From contig NZ_JQJJ01000010.1 in NCBI RefSeq assembly GCF_000745475.1, forward strand, positions 62,001 through 126,000: DNA of 64,000 nt, written 5' to 3'. This stretch comes from Allobosea sp. UNC402CLCol. Its GTDB lineage: Bacteria; Pseudomonadota; Alphaproteobacteria; Rhizobiales; Beijerinckiaceae. A model generated the notes under the pieces. That model saw only the letters and a list, made by a program, of their open reading frames with translations. It searched no databases and had not been told where the DNA came from. The first letter of the stretch is position 1; every line of letters begins with the position of its first letter. Made by a program: the position numbers and the translations under genes. Shown here piece by piece: positions 51,808 through 60,394 of the stretch.

Positions 51808-53349
51808 TCACCTGGCGAGGCTGACCTCCCAGAGCCGGGGCTTCGAGGCGACCCAGGGCGCGAAACCCTGCAGGCGCTTCGAGACCACGGCGGTGTCGAC
51901 CTGATTGTAGAGAAAGATCAGCGGCGCATCGGCCAGCATCATTGTGTGGAGCTGGTCGAAGATCTTCTTCCGCTCGGCCTGGTCATTGATCAGCGTCGCC
52001 TTCTCGATCAGCGCATCGGCCTCGCGGCTGTCCCAGACCTTCGAGGGCAGGTTGTCCTTGGAGCCGGAGAACTGGTTGTAGCTCTGGGCGGGGTCGATCC
52101 GGGCCGAGTAGCTGAAGGACATCATCTGGTAGTTGCCCTTCGAGAAGCGGTCGAGCTGCGTCGCCCATTCCAGGATCTCGATCTCGGCCTTGATGCCGGC
52201 TGCTTCCAGCATCGCCTGCGTCATGATCGCGACGGGGTAGCTCGGCACGGTCGCGCGCTTGTTGGCGATCAGCTTGATCGTCTCGCCCTTGTAGCCGGCT
52301 TCCGTGAGCAGCTTCTTCGTCCGGGCGGGGTCGTGCGCGTAACGCTTCTTCTGGACCTCGTCGTAATAGGGCGAGGTGATGTAGACGGCCGAGTTGTTGG
52401 TCTTGCCCAGCCCGTTCGAGACGGCGCCGACGATCTCGTCGAGATCGAGCGCGGAGGCGATCGCCTGGCGCATCTTCACATTCGACAGCAGCGGGTCGCG
52501 GGTCTGGAGCAGGATCGTGTGCTTGGTGGCGCTCGGCGCGGTCAGGACCTGCAGGCCGGTCTTCTGCATCTCCGGCACATCCTGGTCCGGAACGTCGGCG
52601 ACATCGAGCGCGCCCGAGATCATGCCGGCCTTGACGGTCGCGCCATCGGCGATGGCGAGAAACTTCACCTCCGGCACGAGCGGCCGCTTGGAGCCGACAT
52701 AGCCGTCGCGCTTGTCGCCAACAGGCGAGACATAGCCGTCGAAGCGCTTCAGCAGGACGAATTCGCCGCGGCGCCAGTCGGCAAGCTGGAACGGGCCGGT
52801 GCCGATCGGCTTGTCCCAGCTTCCGTCGGGCTTCACGGAATCCTTGTGCAGGATCGCGACCATGGCGCAGTCGGTGCGGGCCATGGTGTCGAGGAAGAGC
52901 GCGCTCGGCTTTTCCAGCTTCATCACGAAGGTCGAGGCATCAGGAGCGGTCGCTTCCGTCACCTTGAGGCCGATCCTGCCGTCGAATTCCGGCTTGCAGC
53001 GCCAGTCGGTCTTCGCGTCCATGTAGCGGTTCCAGCTCCACAGCACGTCGGCGGAGGTCATCTCCGCGCCGTTGTGGAACTTCACGCCCTTGCGGAGGTG
53101 GAAGGTGTAGGTCAGCCCGTCCGCCGAAATGTCGATGGTCTCGGCCAGCAGCGGCGCAACCGCGCCGTTCTCGCGATAGCCGACGAGGCCCTCGACCATA
53201 TGCAGCACGACGGCGTCGGTGTTGTCGTCGCGGTTGACGCCCGGATTGGTCGAGCGGATGTCGGCATTGAGCGCGACATTGACGGTCTGCGCCTGTGCCG
53301 CGCCGCCGATGAGCGCGAGCGCCAATGCCGAAGCCGAAATGCGGATCAT
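51808..53349 (-). CDS. Family 5 periplasmic peptide-binding protein (paralog 2)
   Basis: 513 residues. MIRISASALALALIGGAAQAQ is the signal peptide. Mature sequence begins LNADIRSTNPGVNRDDNTDAVVLHMVEGLVGYRENG, shared with the two paralogs, and carries the family-5 FHNGAEMTSADVLWSWNRYMD block. The AAGGGGAACGGGA leader before ATG 53349 supports the start. It is tail to tail with the GntR gene and not directly beside the permeases, so it probably delivers another ligand to the shared DppBC channel. Confidence 0.92.
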   Translation of the reverse strand: MIRISASALALALIGGAAQAQTVNVALNADIRSTNPGVNRDDNTDAVVLHMVEGLVGYRENGAVAPLLAETIDISADGLTYTFHLRKGVKFHNGAEMTSADVLWSWNRYMDAKTDWRCKPEFDGRIGLKVTEATAPDASTFVMKLEKPSALFLDTMARTDCAMVAILHKDSVKPDGSWDKPIGTGPFQLADWRRGEFVLLKRFDGYVSPVGDKRDGYVGSKRPLVPEVKFLAIADGATVKAGMISGALDVADVPDQDVPEMQKTGLQVLTAPSATKHTILLQTRDPLLSNVKMRQAIASALDLDEIVGAVSNGLGKTNNSAVYITSPYYDEVQKKRYAHDPARTKKLLTEAGYKGETIKLIANKRATVPSYPVAIMTQAMLEAAGIKAEIEILEWATQLDRFSKGNYQMMSFSYSARIDPAQSYNQFSGSKDNLPSKVWDSREADALIEKATLINDQAERKKIFDQLHTMMLADAPLIFLYNQVDTAVVSKRLQGFAPWVASKPRLWEVSLAR

Positions 53350-53431
53350 TCCCGTTCCCCTTGTTGTCGTGTCGTCCGGCAGGCCCTGAGCGGGCATGCC
53401 TTTGCGCGAAAGCCCGGAGGCGGAGGGTCCG

Positions 53432-54988
53432 TTATTCGCCGACCGTAACTTCCCAGGCGCGGGGCAGCGAGCTCACCGTCGAGACATAGCCCTGGGTCTT
53501 GGCGCTCATCGCGCCGCCGACGATGCCGTTATAGAGCATCACCATCGGCACCTCCGCGAGGAAGCGCCGGTGCAGCGTGTCGAAGATCGCCTGGCGCCCG
53601 GCGCGGTCGTTCACGACCATCGACTTGTCGAGCAGGGCCTGCACCTCGGGATTGTCCCAGAGCTTGCGCGGCTGCTTGTCCTTCGGCCCGGTCATCGATT
53701 CATAGCTCAGCGCCGGATCCATGCGGCCCGAATAGGGGAAGGCCTGCATCTGGTAGTTGCCCTTGGTGTAGCGGTCGAGCTGCGTCGCCCATTCCAGCAC
53801 CTCGATCTCGACATTGAGGCCGACCGCCTTCAGCATCTGCTGGGCGACGACGGCGGCGTCGAAGCTTTCGGGGTAGCGCTTGTTGGCGAGCATCACGATC
53901 TTCTCGCCCTTGTAGCCGGCCTCAGCGAGACGCTTCCTGGCGGCGGCCGGATCGTATGCCCAGCCCTCCTTCTGCGCGGCGCCGTAATAGGCGGAGAGCA
54001 TCGGGATGATCGAATTGTTCGGCGTTCCGAGGCCGTCGGTGATGGTCGCGACCAGTTCCTTGACGTCGATCGCGGCGGCGATGGCCTGGCGAAGCTTCAC
54101 ATTCTGCAGCAGCGGGTCGCGCGTCTGGATGATCAGCCCGACGAGGCTCATGCTGGTGATGACCGAGGTCTTGACCTTGTCGTTCTTCTTCAACTCCGCG
54201 ATGTCGGAGTTGGCGATGTCGGGGACAACGTCGATGTCGCCGCGAAGCAGGGCAGCCTTGGCGGTGGCGTTGTCGGGGATGACGACGAAGCGGACTTCGT
54301 CGACCAGCGGCTTCTTGGCGCCGGTCATCCCGTCGATCTTGCCGGGCAGAGAGGCGTAATCGGCGAAGCGATCGAGCTTGATGTATTCGCCGCGCTTCCA
54401 CTCGCCGAGCTTGAACGGGCCGGTGCCGATCGGCTTGTCGAAGGAGCCGTCGGCCTTGAGCGAATCCTTGTGGAGGATGCCGGTCATGGCGCAGTCGGTG
54501 CGGGCGAGTGAGGAGAGGAAAAGCGCGCTCGGCTTGTCGAGCTGGAACACCACGGTCTTGTCGTCGGGCGCCGTGACCGTCTCGACCTTGACCAGGCCGC
54601 GGCCGTCGAATTCCGAGAGGCAGCGCCAGTCGGTCTTCGGATCCATGTAGCGGTTCCAGCTCCACAGCACGTCGGCTGCGGTGAGCGGCGCGCCGTTATG
54701 GAACTTCACGCCCTGGCGCAGCGTGAAGGTGTAGCTCCTGCCGTCCGGCGAGATCTCGACCTTCTCGGCCAGCAGCGGCTTGGGCAGCGCATCCTCGCCA
54801 TAGGCGACGAGGCCCTCGACCATCTGCAGCACGACGCCGTCGGTGTTGGCATCGCGGTTGACGCCGGGATTGATCGAGCGGATGTCGGCGCGAAGCTGGA
54901 TCCTGAGCGTGCTGGCCTCGGCGATCTGCACGCCGCCGCACAGGAGCGCGGCAGCGAGGGCAGTGGCGGTGGCGGTTCGGTGCATCAT
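53432..54988 (-). CDS. Family 5 periplasmic peptide-binding protein (paralog 3)
   Basis: 518 residues. The signal peptide is MMHRTATATALAAALLCGGVQIAEA. It shares QLRADIRSINPGVNRDANTDGVVLQMVEGLVAYGED and the FHNGAPLTAADVLWSWNRYMDP signature with the other paralogs, and differs mainly in lobe II (PGKIDGMTGAKKPLVDEVRF). Two adjacent ATG codons (54988, 54985) follow AGGGGA; the second has better spacing. It lies downstream of the C45 acyltransferase-like gene on the same strand, linking it to amide cleavage. Confidence 0.92.
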   Translation of the reverse strand: MMHRTATATALAAALLCGGVQIAEASTLRIQLRADIRSINPGVNRDANTDGVVLQMVEGLVAYGEDALPKPLLAEKVEISPDGRSYTFTLRQGVKFHNGAPLTAADVLWSWNRYMDPKTDWRCLSEFDGRGLVKVETVTAPDDKTVVFQLDKPSALFLSSLARTDCAMTGILHKDSLKADGSFDKPIGTGPFKLGEWKRGEYIKLDRFADYASLPGKIDGMTGAKKPLVDEVRFVVIPDNATAKAALLRGDIDVVPDIANSDIAELKKNDKVKTSVITSMSLVGLIIQTRDPLLQNVKLRQAIAAAIDVKELVATITDGLGTPNNSIIPMLSAYYGAAQKEGWAYDPAAARKRLAEAGYKGEKIVMLANKRYPESFDAAVVAQQMLKAVGLNVEIEVLEWATQLDRYTKGNYQMQAFPYSGRMDPALSYESMTGPKDKQPRKLWDNPEVQALLDKSMVVNDRAGRQAIFDTLHRRFLAEVPMVMLYNGIVGGAMSAKTQGYVSTVSSLPRAWEVTVGE

Positions 54989-55070
54989 CTTCCCCTGTTT
55001 TTATGCGGTTGTGACGCGGTATCGGAGCGCTCCCTCGCCTCTCCCGAGCGGGGAGCGCTCCGTCTTTCCT

Positions 55071-55118
55071 GACGCATTGTCGGCACGCGAAGCGGTGTCC
55101 GCTTCGCTCGAAAACGCT
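55071..55118 (-). repeat. Short dispersed repeat, family C copy 3
   Basis: The minus strand shows GCGTTTTCGAGCGAAGCGG followed by ACACCGCTTCGCGTGCC. It lies 12 bases past the stop of the C45 gene and before the paralog-3 binding-protein gene. Confidence 0.75.
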
Positions 55119-55129
55119 GCGTGGCCGGG

Positions 55130-56272
55130 TTATTCGGCCGCTTCGGCGAGCAGGACCGGATCCTCGGTCAGGCTGTAGCGGGTGAAGACGCGGTTCTGGG
55201 CGGGCAGCGGCGCGACCTCCATGATCCCCTTGGCCGGCTGCATGATCACCATCGCGACGGTGGCCGAGAGGTTGCCCTGCTCGTTCGGGCGGGCCGGACG
55301 GCAGACCGAATAGGGCGAGAGGAAATCGTCGAAGAGGGCCTGCTTGAGATCGTCGACCGTCAGCTTGCGGCCGGCCTCGTTGAGCAGCTTCTTGACCCGC
55401 CAGTCGCGGTAGAAGCTTTCCGGCACGCGCGGGATGCTGGTGTTCTTGACCTTGGTCAGCGCGATCTGGCCGACCCAGTGATTGGCATGCACGATCATGC
55501 CGTCTTCCGGGTAGATCGGGAAGGCTTCGTCCGGGGCGCATTCGAAGTCGATGCCGAAGCCCTTCACGGTCGAGAGCATCATGTTGTTGGAGCAGGCCTT
55601 GGGCGTTGCCGCCACGGCCTTGATCGCGAAGGCGAGATGCTCCTGCTCCAGCACCTTGCGGCGGATCAGGGCGAGCGGCACGCCGGTCTGGCTGAAGTCG
55701 CGGTCGCATTCGAGATAGTTGGCGGTGATCGAGACGCCGGCCGCGTTCATGCCGCAGCGGGCGAGGCCGCCGGCCTCGACGAAGGTGAGGAAGTCGGGGC
55801 CGTCGTCGCGGCGCACGCGCAGCACGATCGCGGTCTCCGCGCATTCGGCGCGCCAGTCCCAGTTCTGGCCGTGGATGACTTCGCCGTTGGCGCTGCGCTC
55901 AGGCAGGATGATCGCGCCGGTGCAGCCATCGTCGAGCTCTTCCGTGGCCTCGACTGGCTTGTTCTTGACCATCCGCGCCTTGGCGATCACCTCGGTGCGG
56001 GCATTGACCATGATGATGTCTTCCAGCGCGACGCCGGCGCCGTCGGCGATGCCGCGCATCTCCTCGATGTAATGCGCGCCGAAAGCCTCGATCTCGCGGG
56101 CGAACTCGCCGATCAGGGCGGATTTGGCCTTGGCGTCGTAGCCGAGATCGCCGAGCTGGCCGCCATAGAGCTCGATCGAGCGCTTTACGCGGCTCGGCAC
56201 GGCCGCGCCATGCTGGCGGCCGCGCTCGTAGGGCGAGCCGGAGACATCGACGAAGGGGCAGGGCTGGACCAT
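55130..56272 (-). CDS. C45 family self-processing acyltransferase/amidohydrolase (AAT-like)
   Basis: A 380-residue Ntn-hydrolase of the acyl-CoA:6-aminopenicillanate acyltransferase family. FVDVSGSPYERGRQHGAAV is the family start. ELDDGCTGA places C117 after a glycine, the site of autocleavage that frees the catalytic N-terminal Cys. HGQNWDWRAECAETAIVLRV, GVSITANYLECDRD and ANHWVGQIAL complete the core. There is no signal peptide, so it acts in the cytosol. Relatives cleave or form N-acyl amide bonds. With the peptide importer and two peptidases around it, it probably hydrolyses an N-acyl amino acid or peptide; this is inference. Confidence 0.88.
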   Translation of the reverse strand: MVQPCPFVDVSGSPYERGRQHGAAVPSRVKRSIELYGGQLGDLGYDAKAKSALIGEFAREIEAFGAHYIEEMRGIADGAGVALEDIIMVNARTEVIAKARMVKNKPVEATEELDDGCTGAIILPERSANGEVIHGQNWDWRAECAETAIVLRVRRDDGPDFLTFVEAGGLARCGMNAAGVSITANYLECDRDFSQTGVPLALIRRKVLEQEHLAFAIKAVAATPKACSNNMMLSTVKGFGIDFECAPDEAFPIYPEDGMIVHANHWVGQIALTKVKNTSIPRVPESFYRDWRVKKLLNEAGRKLTVDDLKQALFDDFLSPYSVCRPARPNEQGNLSATVAMVIMQPAKGIMEVAPLPAQNRVFTRYSLTEDPVLLAEAAE

Positions 56273-56353
56273 GGCGTGGGGCCTTTCGGATATGCTGGCC
56301 TGGGGTTATGCTGTATTGTATTTCATCACGAACTAAAACAATCAAGGCCTTCG
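56273..56353. promoter_or_regulatory. Divergent control region between the C45 gene and the GntR-like gene
   Basis: On the minus strand TACAAT is a good -10 for the C45 gene, preceded at 15-16 bases by TTGTTT-like sequence. TGTATTGTATT forms a short direct repeat on the plus strand that a GntR dimer could use. An AAGG motif precedes the GntR-like ATG at 56354. Confidence 0.35.
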
Positions 56354-57235
56354 ATGACGACGCCGACGCGGCTGCAGCAGGAGATCGCCGAGCGCATCCT
56401 GCAGATGATGCGGGATGACGGCCTCGGCGCCGGCGCCCGGCTGAACGAGAACGGCACGGCGCAGCGGCTCGGCGTCTCGCGGACCCCGGTCCGCGCCGCG
56501 CTCGACCATCTCGCGCGTCAGGGCGTGGTGCGGCGGCTCGCCAACAAGGGGGTCGAGGTCGTCGCGCTGCCGGATGCGACGGCGAGCGTTCTGCCGCCCG
56601 AGCTGATCGACCTCGCCATGGTCCGGCTGGCGCATGAGCGCGAGAACGGGCTCCTGCCGGACGAGGTCTCAGAACTGGAGGTGATGCGGCGCTACGAACT
56701 GGGCCGGCCGGAGGCGCAGAAGCTGCTCGCCCGCCTCGCCGATCTCGACATGGTCGAGCGCAAGCCGGGCTATGGCTGGCGCTTCCTGCATGAGCCGCGC
56801 GACCGGCGCCTGCGCGACGAGAGCTATCGCTTCCGGATGGTGATCGAGCCGATGTGCATGCTCGAACCGGACTTCCGGCTCGAAGCAGGCTGGATCGCGG
56901 AGATGCGGGCGCGCCATCTCGAATACCTGCGAAGCCCGTGGCGCGAATCGTCCAGCATCGCCTTCTACGAAATGAATGCCGCTTTCCATGAAGACTTGGC
57001 CGCGGCGACGGGCAATCGCTATTTCCATTCGGCCGTGCGGCGCCAGAACCAGCTCAGGCGCCTCTCGAACTACGATTGGGGCCTTGGCTTCGAGCGCGTC
57101 CAGGTGAATTGCACCGAGCATCTCGCCATGCTCGACCATCTGGAGGCCGGTGAGAACGAGGTCGCCTCGGCCCTGATGCGCAGCCATCTGCTGCGGGCGA
57201 GCAAGCTCCGGCTTGGCCCGAGATCGGCCGATTGA
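56354..57235 (+). CDS. GntR family regulator with a second winged-helix segment
   Basis: A 293-residue regulator. The N-terminal GntR HTH (residues ~3-70) reads LQQEIAERILQMMRDDGLGAGARLNENGTAQRLGVSRTPVRAALDHLARQGVVRRLANKGVEV. A second HTH-like stretch follows at ~90-145 (LPDEVSELEVMRRYELGRPEAQKLLARLADLDMVERKPGYGWRF), then an FCD-like helical domain with NAAFHEDLAAATGNRYFH. The tandem winged helices are longer than in ordinary FadR-type proteins. It is divergent from the C45 gene and probably controls the acyl-amide/peptide genes. Confidence 0.87.
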   Translation: MTTPTRLQQEIAERILQMMRDDGLGAGARLNENGTAQRLGVSRTPVRAALDHLARQGVVRRLANKGVEVVALPDATASVLPPELIDLAMVRLAHERENGLLPDEVSELEVMRRYELGRPEAQKLLARLADLDMVERKPGYGWRFLHEPRDRRLRDESYRFRMVIEPMCMLEPDFRLEAGWIAEMRARHLEYLRSPWRESSSIAFYEMNAAFHEDLAAATGNRYFHSAVRRQNQLRRLSNYDWGLGFERVQVNCTEHLAMLDHLEAGENEVASALMRSHLLRASKLRLGPRSAD

Positions 57236-57344
57236 CGGCCCTTCGTCCGATCTCCGAATGACCGCCTCGACGCAGGGACAGTCTTGACCCGGCGGCGATT
57301 TGCGCGAGCAATGGCAGTTTGCGAACTCCGACAGGTTGACTGCC

Positions 57345-58595
57345 ATGACCGTTCATCAACGCCCCGCCGCCATCGATCCCGCCAAGCTCGACAAGCTGGC
57401 CGAGGTCGCCATCCGCGTGGGCTTGAACCTGCAACCCGGTCAGGATCTGTTCCTGACGGCGCCTGTCGCCGCGCTGCCGCTGGTCAGGCGGATCGCCGAG
57501 CATGCCTACAAGGCCGGCGCCGGCATCGTGACGCCGCTGCTCTCCGATGAGGAGGTCACCCTGGCGCGCTATCGCTCCGCGCCGGATGCGAGCTTCGACA
57601 AGGCGCCGGGCTGGCTCTATGAGGGCGTCGCCAAGGCCTTCACGCAGAATACGGCCCGGCTCGCCATCGTCGGCGACAACCCGATGCTGCTCGCCAACGA
57701 GGACCCTGCCAAGGTCGGCCGTGCCAGCAAGGCGAATGCGCTGGCCTACCAGCCGGCATTGGAGAAGATCGCCGGCTTCGACATCAACTGGAACATCATC
57801 GCCTTTCCGAGCGTGGCCTGGGCGAAGCAGGTTTTCCCGGAGGATGCCGAGGAGGTCGCGGTCGGCAAGCTGGCGGAGGCGATCTTCGCGGCGTCGCGCA
57901 TCAACGAGACCGATCCGGTGGCAGCCTGGAAGGCGCATAACGCGGCGTTGCGCAGCCGCCGCGACTGGCTGAACGGCCAACGCTTCGCCGCGCTGCATTT
58001 CACCGGGCCTGGTACCGACCTGACCGTCGGGCTCGCCGATGGCCATGACTGGCAGGGCGGCGCCTCGCCGGCCCGCAACGGCATCGTCTGCAACCCGAAC
58101 ATCCCGACCGAGGAGGTCTTCACCACCCCGCATGCGCGCCGGGTCGAGGGGCATGTGTCGAGCACCAAGCCGCTCTCCTATCAGGGCTCGCTGATCGACG
58201 GCATCCAGGTGCGCTTCGAGGGCGGGCGGATCGTCGAGGCCAAGGCCTCGCGTGGCGAGGCGGTGCTGAACAAGGTGCTCGACACCGATGAGGGCGCGCG
58301 CCGGCTCGGCGAAGTCGCGCTGGTGCCGCACTCCTCGCCGATCTCGAAGAGCGGCGTCCTGTTCTACAACACGCTCTTCGACGAGAACGCCTCCTGCCAC
58401 ATCGCGCTCGGCCAGTGCTATTCGAAATGCTTCGTCGACGGCGCGAATCTGACACCGGAGCAGATCGCGGCGCAGGGCGGCAACAAGAGCCTCATCCATA
58501 TCGACTGGATGATCGGCTCGGGCGAAGTCGACATCGACGGCGTCCATGCGGATGGGCGGCGCGTGCCGGTGTTCCGCAAGGGCGAGTGGGCCTGA
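57345..58595 (+). CDS. M29 family aminopeptidase
   Basis: A 416-residue metallo-aminopeptidase. The N-terminal half is the M29 alpha/beta domain with VAIRVGLNLQPGQDLFLTAPVAALPLVRRIAEHAYKAGA. The C-terminal catalytic half has NIPTEEVFTTPHARRVEGHV (metal-binding Glu), SRGEAVLNKVLDTDEGARRLGEVALVP and NTLFDENASCHIALGQCY, with HIDWMIG at the end. M29 enzymes release N-terminal residues from short peptides in the cytosol. ATG 57345 is chosen; the upstream 15 residues of open frame are not conserved. It stands on the same strand as the GntR-like gene and may share its transcript. Confidence 0.92.
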   Translation: MTVHQRPAAIDPAKLDKLAEVAIRVGLNLQPGQDLFLTAPVAALPLVRRIAEHAYKAGAGIVTPLLSDEEVTLARYRSAPDASFDKAPGWLYEGVAKAFTQNTARLAIVGDNPMLLANEDPAKVGRASKANALAYQPALEKIAGFDINWNIIAFPSVAWAKQVFPEDAEEVAVGKLAEAIFAASRINETDPVAAWKAHNAALRSRRDWLNGQRFAALHFTGPGTDLTVGLADGHDWQGGASPARNGIVCNPNIPTEEVFTTPHARRVEGHVSSTKPLSYQGSLIDGIQVRFEGGRIVEAKASRGEAVLNKVLDTDEGARRLGEVALVPHSSPISKSGVLFYNTLFDENASCHIALGQCYSKCFVDGANLTPEQIAAQGGNKSLIHIDWMIGSGEVDIDGVHADGRRVPVFRKGEWA

Positions 58596-58607
58596 GCCGG
58601 CAGGGGC

Positions 58608-58702
58608 GTCATGCTCGGGCTTGACCCGAGCATCTCAGGACCAGAAGGTGCCCCTCCGGCAGGAGATTCTCGGGTCTGCGCTTCGCTTCGCTCGAGAATG
58701 AT
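58608..58702. repeat. Dispersed palindromic repeat, family A copy 3 (reverse orientation)
   Basis: The unit opens GTCATGCTCGGG and closes CTCGAGAATGAT, the reverse orientation of the copies at 6677 and 44778. It separates the M29 gene from the convergent P1-peptidase gene. Confidence 0.75.
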
Positions 58703-58719
58703 GCGGGTCTTGTTTCCGA

Positions 58720-59757
58720 TCAGCCCGCATTCGCCCGCAGCCAATCCCCGAGGGAGGGGCGATGATGCCCGTCGCGGCCGGTCGTGGCGGGGGCTGCGAT
58801 CATCGCGTTGAGCACGGCTTCCTGCGTCGCCTCGGCGGCGGCGCGGAAGAGCGTGTCGATGCGGTTTTCGTTCAAGGCGCCGAGCCGGACGATGTCCTTC
58901 GGCTCGTCATGTTCAATCGGATCGGCTGTGGTGAAGGCGAGCGCGATGTCGCCGCTGCCATTGCCCCAGAAGGCGCCGAGCCGGGCGAGCCCGGCACCGC
59001 CACGCTGCGCGACGCGGCGAAGCTGGCGTGATTCCAGCGGGGCGTCGGTCGCGATGACGAGGATGACCGAGCCGCGCTCGGCCTGCGATCGGGTTTCGGG
59101 CGGGACGGGGCGTCGTCCGTCCGGCAGGGCGAGATCGCCGGCATTGCCGAAATTGGCCAGCGCCAGCACGCCGAGCCTGAAATCGCTGCCATCGAGCGCG
59201 AAGCGCCGCGATGCCGTGCCGATGCCGCCCTTGAAGCCGAAGGCGCTCATGCCCGCTCCCGCGCCGACCGCCCCCTCTGCCACCGGTCCGGTGGCGGCGG
59301 CGTCGAGCGCGGCGAAGGCATGGTCCTGCGTCAGCGCGCGGGCGCGAATATCGGAAAGATAGCCGTCATTGCATTCGAGCACGGCGGGATTGACCGTGCC
59401 GGTGCCACGCCCGATGTCGGGATTGGCGGCAAGCGCGCGCGTCACCAGCGCGTCGAAGCCGGTGCCGACGGCCAGCGTGTTGGTCAGCAGCAGCGGCGTC
59501 TCGATCTGGCCGAGCTCGGCGATCTGCATCAGCCCGGCGCTCTTGCCGAAGCCGTTGATGATGTCGACCGCCGCCCGCATCTTCCGCCGAAACAGATTGC
59601 CGTCATGCGGCAGCAGCGCCGTGAAGCCCGTCAGGATGTCGCCATCCCGCAGCGTATGATGGCCGAGCTTTACGCCCGGGACATCGGTGATCGCGTTGAG
59701 CGGTCCCGGCTCCATGATGCCGCAGATGAGGCCGAAATCGCGGGCGCGCTGGGTCAT
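58720..59757 (-). CDS. P1 family (DmpA-like) aminopeptidase
   Basis: A 345-residue self-cleaving aminopeptidase. AITDVPGVKLGHHTLRDG is the family start, and G229-S230 in AERGSVILVIATDAPLESRQL is the autocleavage site that makes S230 the N-terminal nucleophile of the beta chain. EGAVGAGAGMSAFGFKGGIGTASR precedes it. DmpA-type enzymes remove D- or L-residues and beta-amino acids from short peptides or amides. Its location next to the M29 aminopeptidase and the peptide importer fits an amide- and peptide-degrading locus. Confidence 0.92.
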   Translation of the reverse strand: MTQRARDFGLICGIMEPGPLNAITDVPGVKLGHHTLRDGDILTGFTALLPHDGNLFRRKMRAAVDIINGFGKSAGLMQIAELGQIETPLLLTNTLAVGTGFDALVTRALAANPDIGRGTGTVNPAVLECNDGYLSDIRARALTQDHAFAALDAAATGPVAEGAVGAGAGMSAFGFKGGIGTASRRFALDGSDFRLGVLALANFGNAGDLALPDGRRPVPPETRSQAERGSVILVIATDAPLESRQLRRVAQRGGAGLARLGAFWGNGSGDIALAFTTADPIEHDEPKDIVRLGALNENRIDTLFRAAAEATQEAVLNAMIAAPATTGRDGHHRPSLGDWLRANAG

Positions 59758-59793
59758 GATTTCCGATCCGGACGACAGTCAGGCGGGCTTAGC

Positions 59794-59827
59794 GCATCGG
59801 CCCGAAAAGCGGGATAGGATTTTCGGG
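59794..59827. repeat. Short hairpin repeat related to 2457-2495
   Basis: After GCATCGG, CCCGAAAA (59801-59808) pairs with TTTTCGGG (59820-59827) across 11 bases. The CATCGRCCCGAA...TTCGGG pattern matches the hairpin at 2457-2495. Confidence 0.55.
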
Positions 59828-59886
59828 GAAAGCCGGCGCAAGAACAAGGGTCCCCAGCCTCGGATTGGACAGGAGGGAAACGAAGC

Positions 59887-60324
59887 ATGGAACCCGCAGG
59901 TTTCGATCTCGCGCGCTTCCTCGTGGCCCAGGAGCCCGTCTATGAGACCGCGCTGGCCGAGCTGAAGGCCGGACGGAAGCGGACGCATTGGATGTGGTTC
60001 GTCTTTCCGCAACTGCGCGGGCTCGGCCTGTCGCCGACCTCCCTGTTCTACGGGCTGGAATCGCTCGACGAGGCGCGGGCCTATCTGGCGCATCCCGTTC
60101 TTGGCCCCCGGCTGGAGGCCTGCATGCGCGCCCTGCTCGCGCATGAGGGGCTGACGGCGCATGCGATCCTCGGCTCGCCCGACGAGATGAAGCTGCGCTC
60201 GTCGATGACGCTGTTCGACCGGGCCGATGGCCGTGCCGATAATCTCTGCCGGGCGGTGTTGCGCCGCTTCTTCGACGGAGAGGCCGATCCGCTGACGCTT
60301 TGCAGGTTGCCGGGCCCAAACTGA
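59887..60324 (+). CDS. DUF1810 family protein
   Basis: A 145-residue small helical protein. RFLVAQEPVYETALAELKAGRKRTHWMWFVFPQLRGLGLSP is the DUF1810 signature; LRSSMTLFDRA and the final FFDGEADPLTLCRL complete it. No catalytic motif is known for the family, which often occurs alone as here. An AGGAGG site lies 12-17 bases upstream. Function unknown. Confidence 0.93.
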   Translation: MEPAGFDLARFLVAQEPVYETALAELKAGRKRTHWMWFVFPQLRGLGLSPTSLFYGLESLDEARAYLAHPVLGPRLEACMRALLAHEGLTAHAILGSPDEMKLRSSMTLFDRADGRADNLCRAVLRRFFDGEADPLTLCRLPGPN

Positions 60325-60394
60325 TCCGCGCGGCCCGCGGGGCGGATCAAACCGGCCGGAAGCGCGTTATGCATCGCGCAAAGGCGGGTGACCC

